Counted from the first letter of the stretch, positions 1 through 8,961 are shown. The stretch: DNA of 64,000 nucleotides from Pycnococcus provasolii (GCA_049487715.1 CP150548.1:248001-312000), one strand, 5' to 3'. Numbers and translations are program-made. The notes: a model not told the origin generated them from the sequence alone.

Positions 1-587
1 GCATTCATGGCGCACAGCTCTCAGCTGCGCCTGGGCGCGCCTACGCCTGCGCCTGCGCCTCCCGTCCTGCCGAGCACGTCGCTCGTCAGCGCGACGGCGG
101 CGCTCGACGCGTACCTCGCACAACACGTGCCCAGCGCCGTCGGACCGTGGCCGAGACAGGCGGTCGCTGAACCGCGCGTCGCGACAGTCAACACAGCCCC
201 GCTGAAAAAGGCGCAGGCGGCGAGGGCGCAGGCGGCAAGAATGAAGCTGCGGGCGCTAGACGCAAGGGACATGGCGCCCGACCCTGAGACGAGCGTGAGC
301 TCGCCTGCGGCTGTTGCTGCTGCCGCCGCCGCTGCCGCCGCTGCAGTAGAGGCTGTGACCCAGCAGGGCACAGACATCTCCGCGTCAGAGGCGGCAGCGC
401 AAGTGGCAGCCGCCGTTGCTGCCGTCGCAAATGACGGGAGTTGGCAGCCGCCACCGACAGCCGCGACGAACGCGCGACCTTGGATGCGGCGCTGGCGTGC
501 CCCTGAGTACACTGCACCACCCACGCCATCGGAAGATGCCGCGCCTTCACCGCCACCCCACTCGCAACCTCCTCCACCACCGAAGCA

Positions 588-621
<34 letters not shown>

Positions 622-1383
622 AGCGCCGGGCCTCGTGGCGCACACTTGCACGAAGGCTGGGAATACCGGCTGGCGATGCGCTTGCGCGACCTGAACGTCG
701 ACGACTTCGGCCCGCCACAGCAGGCGAGCACGATGGCCACGCGTCGACGGCGGCGTGTGCGCGCACGGCAGCGCGAGCGCGAGGCGGCAACACTGCTCGA
801 GCGAGATGGGCGCGCAGCGAGCGGGTGGATGACGGACGTGTCGGATACCGAGGCGGAAACGCAACGCACGAGGAAAGGTGGCCGAAGTTCTCGTCGCAGT
901 CGCGACGCCGACGGCAAGGAGGTGCATTCTGCCAAGCCTTCGACGGCGGCAACTCGCGCGCGTGATGCCGCCGCTCGCATCGACGAGCTCTTGGCGGCGG
1001 CACCCCGCCTCACCGCTGCGATGTACGAGGCTCCTCGGTGGGCTTTGGCTGGCGCCGCTGAGTTGGCGAGCGCACCTCCGTACGCCGACGCCGACGATGG
1101 CGCTCACATCATGCTGCCCGTCGCACCACGCCCTCCGCTTGCTCCCGTATCTTCGTCGTGGCTCGCCGCGAGACAACAGGCGCGCAATTCACCGCCAGTG
1201 TCAACGAAGACGGCCAACGCCAACGCCAGACTCACCGACAATTCTTCGTCTGTGGACATTGTTGGCGCGGCGGCGATGCGGTGTCGTTATCCCGAGCTGA
1301 TGGCGAGCAGCCTGAGCTCTTGGGACTCTTCTAAGTCTGCGACGACGACACCGGCACCGACGGGAACGCCCACGCACATGTAA
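1..1383 (+). CDS. Ala/Pro-rich hypothetical protein, possibly 5'-partial
   Basis: An open frame runs from the window edge to a TAA at 1381. The first ATG is at 7 (458 residues), but the frame is open upstream of it, so the true start may lie outside the window. The protein is rich in Ala, Pro, Arg and Ser, with an Ala run near residues 100-112 and a Pro run near residues 180-205. It has no membrane segment or recognisable domain. A long antisense frame overlaps much of it, as expected for GC-rich DNA. I preferred the plus strand because it is open through the whole region and ends cleanly before AT-richer intergenic DNA. Its function is unknown, and it could also be one exon of a larger gene. 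Confidence 0.5.
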
Positions 1384-1858
1384 CTAGACTAGTATCAACA
1401 AAGAGCCGATATTCCTTCCGTGTATTCTGTTTACTGTATGTGACGGAGCTACAACCGTGAATTTAGTCTGCACCAGTTTTTGCACCAGTTTTTGCTCAGG
1501 TAGTAAACCCTCCGTAGGAGTGGGGACCCATCCCTGGTCTTGCACCAGTCCCATACAACCTTTTCAGTGCTAATTCCTTACTCCCAGGATGATGAGGGGC
1601 AGCAAGCCGCGCATCCGCATCAAAAGCCAAAAGCATCCAGTGGAATCAAGCCGCCTGCCTGCCTGCCTCTGAGACCATCTGAGGCTCGCCCATCGGACCG
1701 CCTGCCCTGCCCTGCCGGATGAGGGAGGCTCTCGGAAGGGCCGGCAACGAGTGGGAGTCCGCGCGCGCGCCCCCCGGCCCCCAGTGTCCAGGGATACTGC
1801 CTGTGCCCCCTCACGATCGCCCGCACCTCTTTTATTATCTGTTAGTTCTAAGGCAACC
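1384..1858. other. Intergenic region upstream of KDO8P synthase
   Basis: No convincing gene. The region contains a short perfect tandem repeat, TGCACCAGTTTTT twice, at about 1469-1494. Pyrimidine-rich sequence leads up to the ATG at 1859, so it probably holds the promoter and 5' UTR of the next gene. Confidence 0.5.
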
Positions 1859-2894
1859 ATGGCCGACATGACCAAGTCCACGCTGATGCAAGAGCTCGAG
1901 GCGGCCGAGCCGTTCTACCTGTTCGCCGGCCCGAACGTGTGCCAGTCCGAGGAGTTCGTCATGAAGATGGCGCGCCAGTGCAAGGCGGTGGTCGAGAAGG
2001 TGAACAAGGACAAGGGGTGCAACATCAAGTACGTCTTCAAAACCTCGTTCGACAAGGCGAACCGCACCAACGCGGCGTCGTACCGCGGACCGGGCATGGA
2101 TGAGGGACTTAAGATCATGCAGAAGGTCAAGGACACCTTCGGCCTGCCCATAATCACGGACGTGCACGAGGGTGGACAGTGCGCCAAGGTGGCGGAGGTT
2201 GCCGACGTGATCCAGATCCCAGCCTTCCTCTGCCGTCAGACGGACCTGCTCGTCGCCGCGGGAAAGACGGGGAAGATTATCAACATCAAGAAGGGTACGT
2301 GCAAGACCGCGCTGTCATCTGCTCTTTGACTTTCGTGCGGTTGATCGCATGTGCTAACACCACACCCACCACACCCACCACACAAAAAAAAACGCAGGCC
2401 AGTTCTGCGCAAGCTCCGTGATGCGCAACTCGGCGGAGAAGATCCGCTACGCTGGTAACCCGAATGTGCTCGTTTGCGAGCGCGGCTCCATGTACGGCTA
2501 CACGGACCTGGTTGTGGACATGCGCAACATCGTCACGATGCGCGACTCGAACGCGCCCACGTGCGCGGACGTTACGCACAGCCTGCAGCAGCCTGCGGGT
2601 AAGGCTGTGGGCTCCGGCGGCGTCGCCAGCGGCGGCCTTCGCGATCTCATCCCCACCATCGCTCGTTCGTGCGTCGCGAGCGGCGTGAATGGCCTGTTCA
2701 TGGAGATCCACGACGATCCCAACACATCGCCCGTCGACGGACCGACGCAGTGGCCGCTTAAGCACTTCTACGAGCTTCTTTGCGAGCTCGTCGACATCGC
2801 GAACGCGACGAAGGCGAGGAAGCGATGGGGCGGCACCGGCACGGACGAGACGATCGACCTCACGCCGTGCGGCGAGGACATTCCCGGCCTGTGA
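1859..2894 (+). CDS. kdsA: 2-dehydro-3-deoxyphosphooctonate aldolase (KDO8P synthase), two exons
   Basis: Condenses phosphoenolpyruvate with arabinose 5-phosphate to give KDO 8-phosphate, the precursor of the sugar KDO, which occurs in plant pectin and in prasinophyte scales and thecae. Exons are 1859..2294 and 2398..2894. The intron 2295..2397 begins GTACGT, ends GCAG and has a branch-like TGCTAAC at about 2352-2358. The join restores the family sequence [17 protein letters not shown]. Other family features are FAGPNV near the N-terminus, [39 protein letters not shown] and the C-terminal [19 protein letters not shown]. The product is 310 residues, close to plant KDO8P synthases. Reading through the intron would stop at 2329. 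The start is the first in-frame ATG, within an AACCATGG context. The protein has no obvious transit peptide, so it is probably cytosolic. Confidence 0.95.
2295..2397 (+). other. Spliceosomal intron of the KDO8P synthase gene
   Basis: A 103-base intron with donor GTACGT, acceptor GCAG and a candidate branch site GCTAAC about 40 bases before the acceptor. Removing it joins two frames into one continuous KDO8P synthase. Confidence 0.9.
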
Positions 2895-3300
2895 GCAAGC
2901 CCTTTCTGCGTCACTCACGCACCAGTGTTGCCGCCATAAGCCAGTGTTGCCATCTCATCTTGCAAAACATCACACCGCAGTTCCTTGAAGGCGTGTTTTT
3001 AAATGTAGGCCTTGCAAGAGCGGGCAAGATGCATATAGAAAGTTGATTTAGAAAAAAACAATGTTCAAGTTACTTAAGGTCCTAAAGGTCGCCATGAAGT
3101 CGTAGTCGAAGTACAATACCCTTGATTACCTTACCGACTGAATGTATGAGCACGGGTACCGTACCGCACCGTACTGCAGGTTGGACCTACCATATGTACC
3201 TTCGACATAAGCTTGCGTCATAAGTACTAATGTTTCGTCTACTGACAGTAATGTGTACGGAGACCGGTGGACACTACAGTAGGGACGACTTTGGCGTAAT

Positions 3301-3324
3301 GGACGTGACGTGACGTGACGTGAC
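3301..3324 (+). promoter_or_regulatory. Tandem TGACG / ACGTG array
   Basis: Four consecutive 5-base units (GACGT phase) give overlapping TGACG and ACGTG cores. These are the cores bound by plant bZIP factors (as-1/CRE type). The array is about 215 bases upstream of the next start codon. A regulatory role is inferred. Confidence 0.35.
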
Positions 3325-3425
3325 AACAGACAGATAGGTACCCTAAAGGTTTCTAGGTAAGCTTAGGTGAGGAGAACCAATGGCCTGACTAATCTGTCCC
3401 CTCCCAAAGGCCAAAGATTCATCCC

Positions 3426-3470
3426 AGGGTTAGGGTTTATGGTTAGGGTTAGGGTTATGGACTAGGGTTA
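3426..3470 (+). repeat. Interstitial telomere-like TTAGGG repeats (telo-box-like)
   Basis: Several imperfect TTAGGG units lie 70 bases upstream of the TruD-like ATG. Similar clusters precede three other genes in this window. Plant promoters are known to carry related telo-box elements. Confidence 0.6.
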
Positions 3471-3539
3471 CCTGGCGGCGCCCCCGCCCGGATTTTCTTC
3501 CTGTCCCTCTCGTAAACAGAGTCGGTGAAGGTCAACTTT

Positions 3540-5852
3540 ATGGTGGCATCCATGCCTTCCCGCGATGAAAACGGTGGCAATGCCAAAACTGTCACGGATG
3601 CCTCGGCGTTCATAGCACCTCTCTACATGGCCTCCTCCTCGTTAGGCTCGTCTCACTCGTCGTTCACGTGCGTGCTCAAGCACCGGTACGGAGACTTCGT
3701 CGTGCGTGAAGTCGACCCCGATGGACAGATTGCGTCCCTTACGCCGCAAGAAGCTTCCGAAGATGCCGCAGTGCACGCGGCGTGCAACGCAGAGCGCGAA
3801 TGGGAAGAGGAAACGAAAAAGGCGCACGCACCAACGCCGAGCGCGGATGCAGGCGCAGAAGCACACGATAACAACGAGAAAAAACGAACGCACGAACCTG
3901 CGTCGCTTGAGGAGGCGATGGCTGCAGCGCGTGCCGTCGTCGTCGAGCAAACAGAATCAAACGTGGACGCCGAGCAACTGCAGGCTCTCGTCGACGACGC
4001 TGTTAACAACAAACAGAACAGATCAGTTACACTGCCCACGCCGCTCGACGATAAAACGAAGCGAACAAACGTGCACACCGCCATACGACTGCTCAGCGAG
4101 GCTGTCGAGGCGGCGCACAGCCTGTCGCTCGTGTCGTGCTCCGCGAAGAACGGGAGCGACGACGACAACAAGCATAGGATCGAGGTGCGCGTTGTCGCTG
4201 CGGGAAGCAAGCAGGCGCGCGACTCACAAAGGAGAAAAAATGGCTCACCCGCGATTCCCGCTCACGTCGCGTTCGTCGTGCGCAAGACAAACGTCGACAC
4301 CGCAAGTACAGCGCGCGCGCTGCAGAGCATGCTCATGCCACACGGCGCGCAGGGAAAGGGAAATGCGAGGCAGCATCACCACCAGAAATCGGCGGCGGCG
4401 GCGGCGAGCTCGATACCCGGCACAGTGACATTCGCGGGCACGAAGGACAAGCGTGGAATCACCTACCAATTCATGTCCGCTGCTCGCACATTCCCGCGCT
4501 ACATTGCCAAGGCTGCTCGGAAGCTTCGTGGCGTTGCGGTGGGGCAGTTCAAGGTGGTGAACGAGCGAATCTATCTCGGGAACCTGTGTGGCAACCGATT
4601 CAACATCGTTCTGCGCAACCTCGCGGATGATGCGCAGGCGAATGCAGACATGGCGTGCGCCAGCCTTCGCCAGAGCGGCTTCTTCAACTTCTACGGCCTT
4701 CAGCGATTCGGGCGAGGTGTTGCGCACACGCACAAAATCGGCCAAATGCTTCTTGCCAATCGCCCGGACGCCGCCGTGCGCATGGTGCTGCTCGCTTGCG
4801 ATGCGGAGACGGCGCTGTCGGAAGCGGACGCCGCGGCTGATGATGCCGGCGCACCACGCGGTGCATGGCCCACGGGCAATCTCGAAGCGGCTCTCGCGGT
4901 GACAAAGACTCGGCCGAACGACAGTTTCATCGAAAAGGACCTTTCGATCGCGCTGCGGAGACGCGTGGAGGCTACGAACAGCACGCGTCGCAAAGATCCT
5001 ACAGCGAGAGGGTGGCTGACACGCGAAGAGCTCGCCGCGGCGTTTTCTGAGAGTCTCCCGAAGACCACGTGCATGATGTACCTGCACGCGTTTCAGAGTG
5101 CGGCATTTAACGCCGCGGTGAGCGCACGAGCGTTGGCACATGGATCTGCGCCTGCACGTGCGGGAGAGCTCGTACTGGTTGATGAGGATGACGGCGTCGG
5201 CGGCGGCGGCGGGGTTGAAGACCTGTGCGACGCAGAGGAGGAGGGAGGTGGCGAAAGCCTCCCGCGTGTTCGACTTGTCACCGAGCAGGAGGCGGAGGCG
5301 AATGCCATACCCGTGTCTCGCGTCGTTCTTCCACTTCCAGGGCGATTCTGCGCGTACCCTCTTGATGCTGCGACGCTCGACGCGTACGCGCCCTTCGCGA
5401 CAGATGCGGGCATCAATTTGCAACGTCTGCGCACGCGGTTGGCATGGCTCGAGAAGCACGACAACGACGTGGGTGCGGCGCTTAGAGCACTCGCGGGTGC
5501 TGGCGGCAACGACGGCGCGGTCGTCGACGAGCTCGAGGGTCGCAAGGGCAAGCACCCACTGCTCACTGTGGCGGCACTTCCCGGAGCCTATCGCAAGGTT
5601 GTCTGCGTTCCGCAGGATGTCGAGTGGCGCTTCGTACGCCATGCGACACACGACGAGGATCTGCTCGATGTGTGCGGCAACGTGCTTTCCGCTCGCAACG
5701 TCGAATCAAAGTCTGCACCTGAGCAGGGTGATGTTTGCGGCACTGGAAGCCTGCTGAGCTTGTGCGTTGACTTCACGCTTCCCGCGAGCGCGTACGCGAC
5801 GATGGCGGTACGCGAACTGACGAAACAACCTAGCGACACCCTTGTACCATAA
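3540..5852 (+). CDS. tRNA pseudouridine synthase, TruD/PUS7 family
   Basis: Isomerises uridine to pseudouridine in RNA (U13 or U35 of tRNA and other sites in PUS7-type enzymes). The 770-residue protein carries the TruD catalytic motif GTKDKRG, with the catalytic Asp at about residue 303. It also has NFYGLQRFGRG, the family equivalent of the substrate-contacting QRFG segment, and the downstream MMYLHAFQSAAFN motif. Its length matches eukaryotic PUS7 rather than bacterial TruD (about 350), because of an N-terminal extension (residues 80-250, acidic and low complexity) and an acidic insertion near residue 550. The frame is open back to a GTG at 3525; ATG 3540 is the first ATG. The gene converges on the EngB-like gene with only 51 bases between the stops. 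No intron is evident. Confidence 0.93.
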   Translation: MVASMPSRDENGGNAKTVTDASAFIAPLYMASSSLGSSHSSFTCVLKHRYGDFVVREVDPDGQIASLTPQEASEDAAVHAACNAEREWEEETKKAHAPTPSADAGAEAHDNNEKKRTHEPASLEEAMAAARAVVVEQTESNVDAEQLQALVDDAVNNKQNRSVTLPTPLDDKTKRTNVHTAIRLLSEAVEAAHSLSLVSCSAKNGSDDDNKHRIEVRVVAAGSKQARDSQRRKNGSPAIPAHVAFVVRKTNVDTASTARALQSMLMPHGAQGKGNARQHHHQKSAAAAASSIPGTVTFAGTKDKRGITYQFMSAARTFPRYIAKAARKLRGVAVGQFKVVNERIYLGNLCGNRFNIVLRNLADDAQANADMACASLRQSGFFNFYGLQRFGRGVAHTHKIGQMLLANRPDAAVRMVLLACDAETALSEADAAADDAGAPRGAWPTGNLEAALAVTKTRPNDSFIEKDLSIALRRRVEATNSTRRKDPTARGWLTREELAAAFSESLPKTTCMMYLHAFQSAAFNAAVSARALAHGSAPARAGELVLVDEDDGVGGGGGVEDLCDAEEEGGGESLPRVRLVTEQEAEANAIPVSRVVLPLPGRFCAYPLDAATLDAYAPFATDAGINLQRLRTRLAWLEKHDNDVGAALRALAGAGGNDGAVVDELEGRKGKHPLLTVAALPGAYRKVVCVPQDVEWRFVRHATHDEDLLDVCGNVLSARNVESKSAPEQGDVCGTGSLLSLCVDFTLPASAYATMAVRELTKQPSDTLVP

Positions 5853-5903
5853 CGGAAAGAAAGAAAGAAAAAGAATAATTGAAGAATTGTTCGTGTAAAG
5901 CAG

Positions 5904-6938
5904 TTACAGAATTCCAAAGGCGTTATCCTTCACCTTGTCATCATCGCCGCCGACGTCGTCGCCCGCCTCGCGCCGTCGTCGCTCATTCTCCTCGACACGT
6001 GCCTTGCGAGTGCCCTCCTCGCCGTCCGCGCTCGCCTTCGCGCCACCACCCCACGCATTTGCGAGAATGTCGCGAACTTCGTCCTGATCATCCGCCTCTA
6101 GGCAGAACGATCCGATGTAACGCTGGAGAATTTTCCTCCCCTTGCGGCTATTGGCCAAGCTGAGGTCGCTGCTGCAGTGAACGTGCGGTCCACTCCACGC
6201 GAGGTCCGAGCGTATGCGGTCGACACGTCGGCTTCGGTACTCGTGATTTGCCACCTTGTCATCTTTCGTGAGGCATAGGAGCATGGGTATTTTCCTGTCG
6301 CGAAAGAACGCCGCGAACGCGTCATCCTGCAGCAGCACGTCCCACCTGATGTCGAAGAGGAAGAGCGCCGCTCGCAGGTCGAAGCGCGCGTCGTCGCCTT
6401 GGCTCATGCTGAGGTATGCGTCGACGAGTTCCGCGAGTTGTTCGTCCCACACCTTGTTGTGCGTCCTGTCTGGGTACCCCGGCAAGTCTGTGAGCACGAG
6501 TTGGTTGTTGACGCATAGAAAGTCGACGCTTCTGGTTTTGTTTTGCACGCTGCTCGCTCTCGCGAGGTTGTCCTTGCGTAGCAGCATGTTCAGGAGCGAC
6601 GATTTTCCGACGTTGGTTCTTCCCGCGACGGCGACGTGCGGGAGTGCGAGTACTCTCGGCGGCACTTCCAGCAGTTCTTCCGGCGTTTCGCAACGATACT
6701 TCTGCACCTTAATTCCCTTCGGAAAGAGCTCAGGACGTTTCGCTCCATGAGCTTGGCCATTCTGCGATGGTGTGTTTGTGTTGCCCGACGTTGACGACGA
6801 CGTGGACGATGATGACTGTGATGATGATGCGAAAGTTCGAGACGACGAAGAGCAGCTCCTCACTAAACCGTAACCGTACTTATGATTCCGAGACAGAGAG
6901 ACACAGAACCGAACTCTGGAAAGACCAGAACCAGACAT
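5904..6938 (-). CDS. EngB/YihA-type ribosome-biogenesis GTPase, probably organellar
   Basis: A TRAFAC-class GTPase of the EngB family, which assists large ribosomal subunit assembly; plant versions act in plastids or mitochondria. The G1 motif is GRTNVGKSS and G3 is DLPG. G4 is LTKDDK, matching the family TKxDK. The N-terminus (residues 1-80) is rich in Ser, Arg and Thr with few acidic residues, as in an organelle transit peptide. The C-terminus has an extra acidic/basic tail of about 60 residues. ATG 6938 is preferred to ATG 6971 because a TATA-like TATATAT overlaps the latter; using 6971 would add 11 residues. The length of 344 residues exceeds bacterial EngB (about 200), mainly through the two extensions. 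Confidence 0.9.
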   Translation of the reverse strand: MSGSGLSRVRFCVSLSRNHKYGYGLVRSCSSSSRTFASSSQSSSSTSSSTSGNTNTPSQNGQAHGAKRPELFPKGIKVQKYRCETPEELLEVPPRVLALPHVAVAGRTNVGKSSLLNMLLRKDNLARASSVQNKTRSVDFLCVNNQLVLTDLPGYPDRTHNKVWDEQLAELVDAYLSMSQGDDARFDLRAALFLFDIRWDVLLQDDAFAAFFRDRKIPMLLCLTKDDKVANHEYRSRRVDRIRSDLAWSGPHVHCSSDLSLANSRKGRKILQRYIGSFCLEADDQDEVRDILANAWGGGAKASADGEEGTRKARVEENERRRREAGDDVGGDDDKVKDNAFGIL

Positions 6939-7482
6939 GTGTGCTGAAAGTGTGCTGAAAGTGCCACGCATATATATTGACGACGACGTGGAAAAAAACA
7001 AAAACAAAACGGGGAGGATGAAGAATGGCACAAACAAGCCCGGAGAAGTCCCCTTTTGGTCCAGGCGCCGCCCCACCAGAAAATCCTTTTCCGGGCAGCC
7101 GGGGATCCCGGTCGGGAAAAAGGTCGTGCCCAAAGATCAATCAATGGCGCCCGCCTCTTCCGGGAATGAATGCCGTCTACTCACTCCAAGGCGGGAGGTG
7201 GTGGGTGTGGCTGTGGTGCGGCGGTTGCCGTGCTTCGTGCCGGCGTGGTGGCGGAAGTTGACAATGCTTGTGGAGGACATGGAGGTGGAGGTCGTTTCTG
7301 AGTGACTGAGTCTGATGTGTGTGTCGGCTACTCGCTCAAAGGCGGGAGGTAGTAGGTGTGGGTGCGGCGCGGCCACCTGCTGCTGCCGCGTCCCCTGCAG
7401 GTAATAATAAGATGAAACAACCTTTTGAGGGCTCATGATCGAGGATCGAGAGCCCTCCCCCATTCCTACATGACGACGACGA
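6939..7482. repeat. Intergenic DNA with a locally duplicated segment
   Basis: No secure gene. A segment of about 45 bases beginning CTACTC at 7177 recurs at 7328 with a few changes. Shared parts include AAGGCGGGAGGT and GGTGTGG. The copies are about 151 bases apart in direct orientation. A weak minus-strand frame crosses this region but is Ser/Thr/Arg rich and unlike its neighbours. Confidence 0.4.
6969..6978 (-). promoter_or_regulatory. TATA-like box of the EngB-like gene
   Basis: The minus strand reads CAATATATATGC about 30 bases before ATG 6938. That is the expected TATA spacing to a start site just upstream of the ATG. This is inferred from position only. Confidence 0.4.
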
Positions 7483-7845
7483 TTGCTCGTGTCTCCCAAG
7501 TTAAGCAAGCGCGTAAGCGCTACAATTTGCGGAAACTGGGAGCATCTCGCGCAAGGTATAGGCAGACGCCTGGTGGATGATGTTGTCAAGAAGGTGCGTA
7601 AAGCTTGGGCGGAAATGGACGACGAACGCGTGGAGATCGTGGATAGTCGCGACTTCCATAACAAAACATTTGCGCGGCGTTTGCTCGACTTGCATGTGGA
7701 GGAGATGGCGGTGCCTGGAAGTCTCGTCGGAACTCGGAAGCTGGTGTTTGTGACAAGGAACCAACGATTGCTTTGGGTGACAGGCGCGACCACCATGTTG
7801 AACGCCACTGTGCCTACCGCGCAGGGCACGTCCATGTGTTGGTGA
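7483..7845 (+). CDS. Uncertain coding fragment or exon, unknown function
   Basis: The 120-codon frame has balanced, protein-like composition (for example GIGRRLVDDVVKKVRKAW and GSLVGTRKLVFVTRNQRLLW) but no ATG at its start. The first Met is at codon 45, which would give about 76 residues. It could be a terminal exon with an acceptor such as CCCAAG or TTAAG, or a decayed gene. A competing 240-codon minus-strand frame starts with a true ATG at 7859 and lies just downstream of the palindrome at 7928-7968, but its Ser/Thr/Arg-rich composition looks less like protein. I do not recognise either product. Confidence 0.25.
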   Translation: MLVSPKLSKRVSATICGNWEHLAQGIGRRLVDDVVKKVRKAWAEMDDERVEIVDSRDFHNKTFARRLLDLHVEEMAVPGSLVGTRKLVFVTRNQRLLWVTGATTMLNATVPTAQGTSMCW

Positions 7846-7927
7846 CCACCTCCTATCATGTGGGCTTGGGGAGGAACAACCAGTCACCACCAAGCAAGGA
7901 AACGAGAGGGAAATAACGGCCATGGTA

Positions 7928-7968
7928 AACCCCGAATAATTCGTTTGTTTGGATGATTATTCGGGGTT
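7928..7968. promoter_or_regulatory. Perfect palindrome built from the AACCCCGAA promoter motif
   Basis: AACCCCGAATAAT (7928-7940) is followed by a 15-base spacer and the perfect inverse ATTATTCGGGGTT (7956-7968). It lies 91 bases upstream of ATG 8059. The motif recurs in other intergenic regions of the window, so a DNA-binding or bidirectional promoter element is inferred; an RNA hairpin is the alternative. Confidence 0.5.
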
Positions 7969-8058
7969 CGTTGGGTTCAGAAGTCCTTGCCCTTATCCAA
8001 TAGGCTTATCCAATCCACTTTTTTTTTATCTTTTCCATTTCCTTCTCGAGAAGAAAAA

Positions 8059-8961
8059 ATGCGCCGCCGGGGTCACGGCGCGCGCCGCGTCGTCTCCAAG
8101 TCGTCCACGACGTCCGCCCTGCTGCCCGTCGCGTCCGTCGACCAGCTCGAGCGAATCATGGCGAGAAACGCGCGCAAAGTCATCGTCACTGTCGTCACGG
8201 GCGCAACGACGGAGTACCAGTCGCAGGCTTTCCTCGGGCAACTCAACCAAACCATCAGGCAAATGAGAGCGCGTGGCATGACGCCCGCAGACTCGTCCGT
8301 CATATACCTGCACGCAACATCAGAGGAAATCAAAAACAGGCTCAGGAGGTTTTACGCGAAAACGGGACCCTCGGGAGGATTCTGCGTGCCCAGCGCCGTC
8401 ATCTTCCACGGAAAGACACACATACGAACCTTCACGGAAAGGGAGGTGCCGAAGCTGCTCGCCGTCGTCTCGGAGGAGGCGAGGACGAGGTACGAGCAGG
8501 CGAAGGCTAAGAAGATGCCGTTCGTCAAACGTGCTGCTTGGGTCGCCAAACGAGGTGCGGCTGCGTACGCCGCGTGGTACACATACCGCAACGTCGTGCC
8601 CTTGGCTCTCCTCGCGTTCGAGAATAACGTCGTCAAGGCTTCATTCTGGAACCGGTTCAAGGACAGATCGAAAAAGCACCTCGCGCACCCGCAAGGCGGC
8701 GACGAGCGCGCGAACGTTGCCGAGTCGATGAAAGTCCTGCGCCGTGCGGCGCTGGCGAGCGACGCCGAGTTCTTCAACGGCGCTGTGCGCCTCAAGGTGC
8801 CGCCCACGGATGACAGCTGGCTCACGACCGTCGAACGCAAGGCATTTCAAGAGCGCGGAGAAGCAAGGCGTGCGCTTGAGCCTGCTCAAGTGGACTACAA
8901 CAAGGAATTTCCAACGAGAGACGGCGTTCGAGAGTACCTGTGGGGAAAGCCAGCGTTGTAG
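8059..8961 (+). CDS. Orphan protein with possible thioredoxin-like fold
   Basis: A 300-residue basic protein with no family I can name. The N-terminus (MRRRGHGARRVVSKSSTTSA) resembles an organelle-targeting peptide. Residues about 30-140 alternate predicted strands and helices: a VIVTVVTG strand, a long helix, a VIYLHAT strand, then VPSAVIFHGKTHIRTF. The last segment resembles the cis-Pro strand and following hairpin of thioredoxin-like proteins. There is no CxxC motif, so a redox role is not supported. A helical middle (about 155-200) contains an Ala/Tyr-rich, weakly hydrophobic stretch. ATG 8059 follows an A-rich AAGAAAAA context and is the first ATG of the frame. AATAAATAAATAA at about 8985-8998 may serve polyadenylation. 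Confidence 0.7.
   Translation: MRRRGHGARRVVSKSSTTSALLPVASVDQLERIMARNARKVIVTVVTGATTEYQSQAFLGQLNQTIRQMRARGMTPADSSVIYLHATSEEIKNRLRRFYAKTGPSGGFCVPSAVIFHGKTHIRTFTEREVPKLLAVVSEEARTRYEQAKAKKMPFVKRAAWVAKRGAAAYAAWYTYRNVVPLALLAFENNVVKASFWNRFKDRSKKHLAHPQGGDERANVAESMKVLRRAALASDAEFFNGAVRLKVPPTDDSWLTTVERKAFQERGEARRALEPAQVDYNKEFPTRDGVREYLWGKPAL

Larger units (their letters stand above)
2895..3539. other. Intergenic region with direct TGACG repeats and telomere-like repeats
   Basis: No gene seen. The region is AT-richer than its neighbours. It holds a fourfold GACGT-type tandem at 3301-3324 and a TTAGGG-like cluster at 3426-3470, both upstream of the TruD-like gene that starts at 3540. Confidence 0.6.

Noticed and set aside
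21-1013. Minus-strand open frame of 330 codons
   Set aside because: It is antisense to the plus-strand frame; its composition is Ser/Arg/Ala-rich as expected for the reverse of GC-rich coding DNA.
3221-3290. Third copy of the dispersed 3' element
   Set aside because: ACAGTAATGTGTAC resembles part of the element, but the match does not extend and may be chance.
3426-3470. A chromosome end at the telomere-like repeats
   Set aside because: Genes continue on both sides, and the arrays are short and degenerate.
4245-5651. Minus-strand 468-codon open frame
   Set aside because: It lies wholly within the TruD-like gene, which has clear motifs. Cys, His and Arg are too abundant for a real protein.
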